64,000 nt of DNA from Seriola aureovittata. Its lineage: Eukaryota; Chordata; Actinopteri; Carangiformes; Carangidae. Positions 63,290 to 64,000 of this stretch are shown here, one piece after another. The position numbers and the translations under genes were made by a program. Under the pieces are notes generated by a model. It was not told the origin of the DNA. It saw only the letters and a program-made list of their open reading frames with translations, and did no database searches. Where the stretch lies: NCBI RefSeq assembly GCF_021018895.1, contig NC_079374.1:27986098-28050097 (forward strand). The letters run 5' to 3'. Position 1 is the first letter of the stretch. Each line of letters begins with the position of its first letter.

Positions 63290-63450
63290 TTCGAGGAACA
63301 ATTTGCAGCATTACGTCTCTGAGAATTTTGGTAACTATAATATCTATAACTGAATCAATGTTGAATCGAATCGATTAAAATGTGAAATTGCATTGAATTG
63401 TGAATCAAAACTGAATTGATTCGGGAAGTTGGTGTTAATACCCAGCCCTA
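63290..63450 (-). mobile_element. hAT-type terminus in C2orf76 intron
   Basis: On the reverse strand it begins 'tagggctgggtattaacacc' followed by 'gaatcaattcagttttgat', a familiar hAT-derived fish repeat end. The other end was not located. Confidence 0.5.
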
Positions 63451-63622
63451 CATGCCTATTGCAATCAACTTAACCTTGTAGCTGTTGGTTAACCATAAAC
63501 AATATGTTTTTCACTCGCTATCTAGCAGGCTAGCAGCTAATGTCAGCCTGCACTGTTTAAAATACATTTCTGACAGTAATTTTATGTAGCTTGCTAACAC
63601 ACAATAGATGTACCTTGTTTTC

Positions 63623-64000
63623 AGAGTGCATGGAGAAATTACATTGCATGCATCTCTCCACAACAGTCCAGAGTGAGTCCAGACTCACTGGACCCAGCCT
63701 TGTGTTCATGTTGGACATGCTGCCCCCAGCAGACTGCAGCATAAAAGAGTACACTGGCCACCACTGACTGATAAAACATGTGCAGCATTTCACTGCAGAC
63801 GTCAAAGGACCTGAGCTTCCTGAGGAAAAAGAGCCGGCTCTGCCCCTTCCAGTAGATGGCATCCATGTTCAGGGACAAGTCCAGTTTACTGTCCAGGTGC
63901 ACACCTAGGTATTTATAAGTATGCACCACCTCAATGTCCTTCCCTCGAATGTTGACTGGCTTAAAGGTGGGCCTAAACCTCCAAAAGTCCATGACCATCT
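63623..64000 (-). mobile_element. L2-type LINE fragment, copy D (runs off the edge)
   Basis: Reverse-strand RT C-terminal part: MVMDFWRFRPTFKP, VHTYKYLGVHLDSKLDLSL, KGQSRLFFLRKLRSFDV and FYQSVVASVLFYAAVCWG, highly similar to copies A and B. The 3' half beyond 'VERCMQCN' is missing. It lies inside the C2orf76 intron, antisense to the gene, and continues outside the window. Confidence 0.8.

Overview
The window is vertebrate nuclear DNA, almost certainly from a percomorph teleost fish. Genes have short exons with GT/AG introns, and the order C1QL2 - STEAP3 - C2orf76 matches the human 2q14.2 block. The repeats are a typical fish mix: L2-, Jockey/Rex- and L1/Tx1-type LINEs, Ty3/gypsy LTRs, Tc1/mariner, hAT and PIF/Harbinger DNA elements, tRNA-derived SINEs, and long CA/TG and ATCT microsatellites. 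No operon, CRISPR array, prophage or other prokaryote-type system is present.

Layout. 1-31 kb is a gene desert filled with nested transposon debris; the clearest structure is a solo-LTR-like insertion with target-site duplication inside an L1/Tx1-type LINE. 31.2-32.3 kb holds a complete two-exon C1QL2 on the minus strand. 32.4-53 kb is again non-coding: minisatellites, microsatellites, a hAT transposase pseudogene, a pair of ~0.57-kb direct repeats and a truncated Sleeping Beauty-type Tc1 element. 54.2-59.9 kb holds a complete STEAP3 on the plus strand (five coding exons, 490 residues), whose last intron and 3' flank are loaded with DNA-transposon remnants. 61.8-62.5 kb holds the first three coding exons of the C2orf76 (UPF0538) homologue; the rest lies past the right edge. 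The window ends in an L2-type LINE fragment.

The three genes are neighbours by ancestry, not by a shared pathway. C1QL2 is a secreted, collagen-stalked C1q-domain synaptic ligand. STEAP3 is an endosomal NADPH-dependent metalloreductase that reduces iron(III) after transferrin uptake. C2orf76 is a small conserved protein of unknown function. Splice sites were assigned by reading frame and family similarity from memory; transposon family names rest on recognised protein motifs or terminal sequences, with no database search. I found no convincing novel biological system; the items most worth a second look are structural: nested insertions, an inverted repeat pair, a transposon-derived polyadenylation signal, and two unrecognised ORFs.
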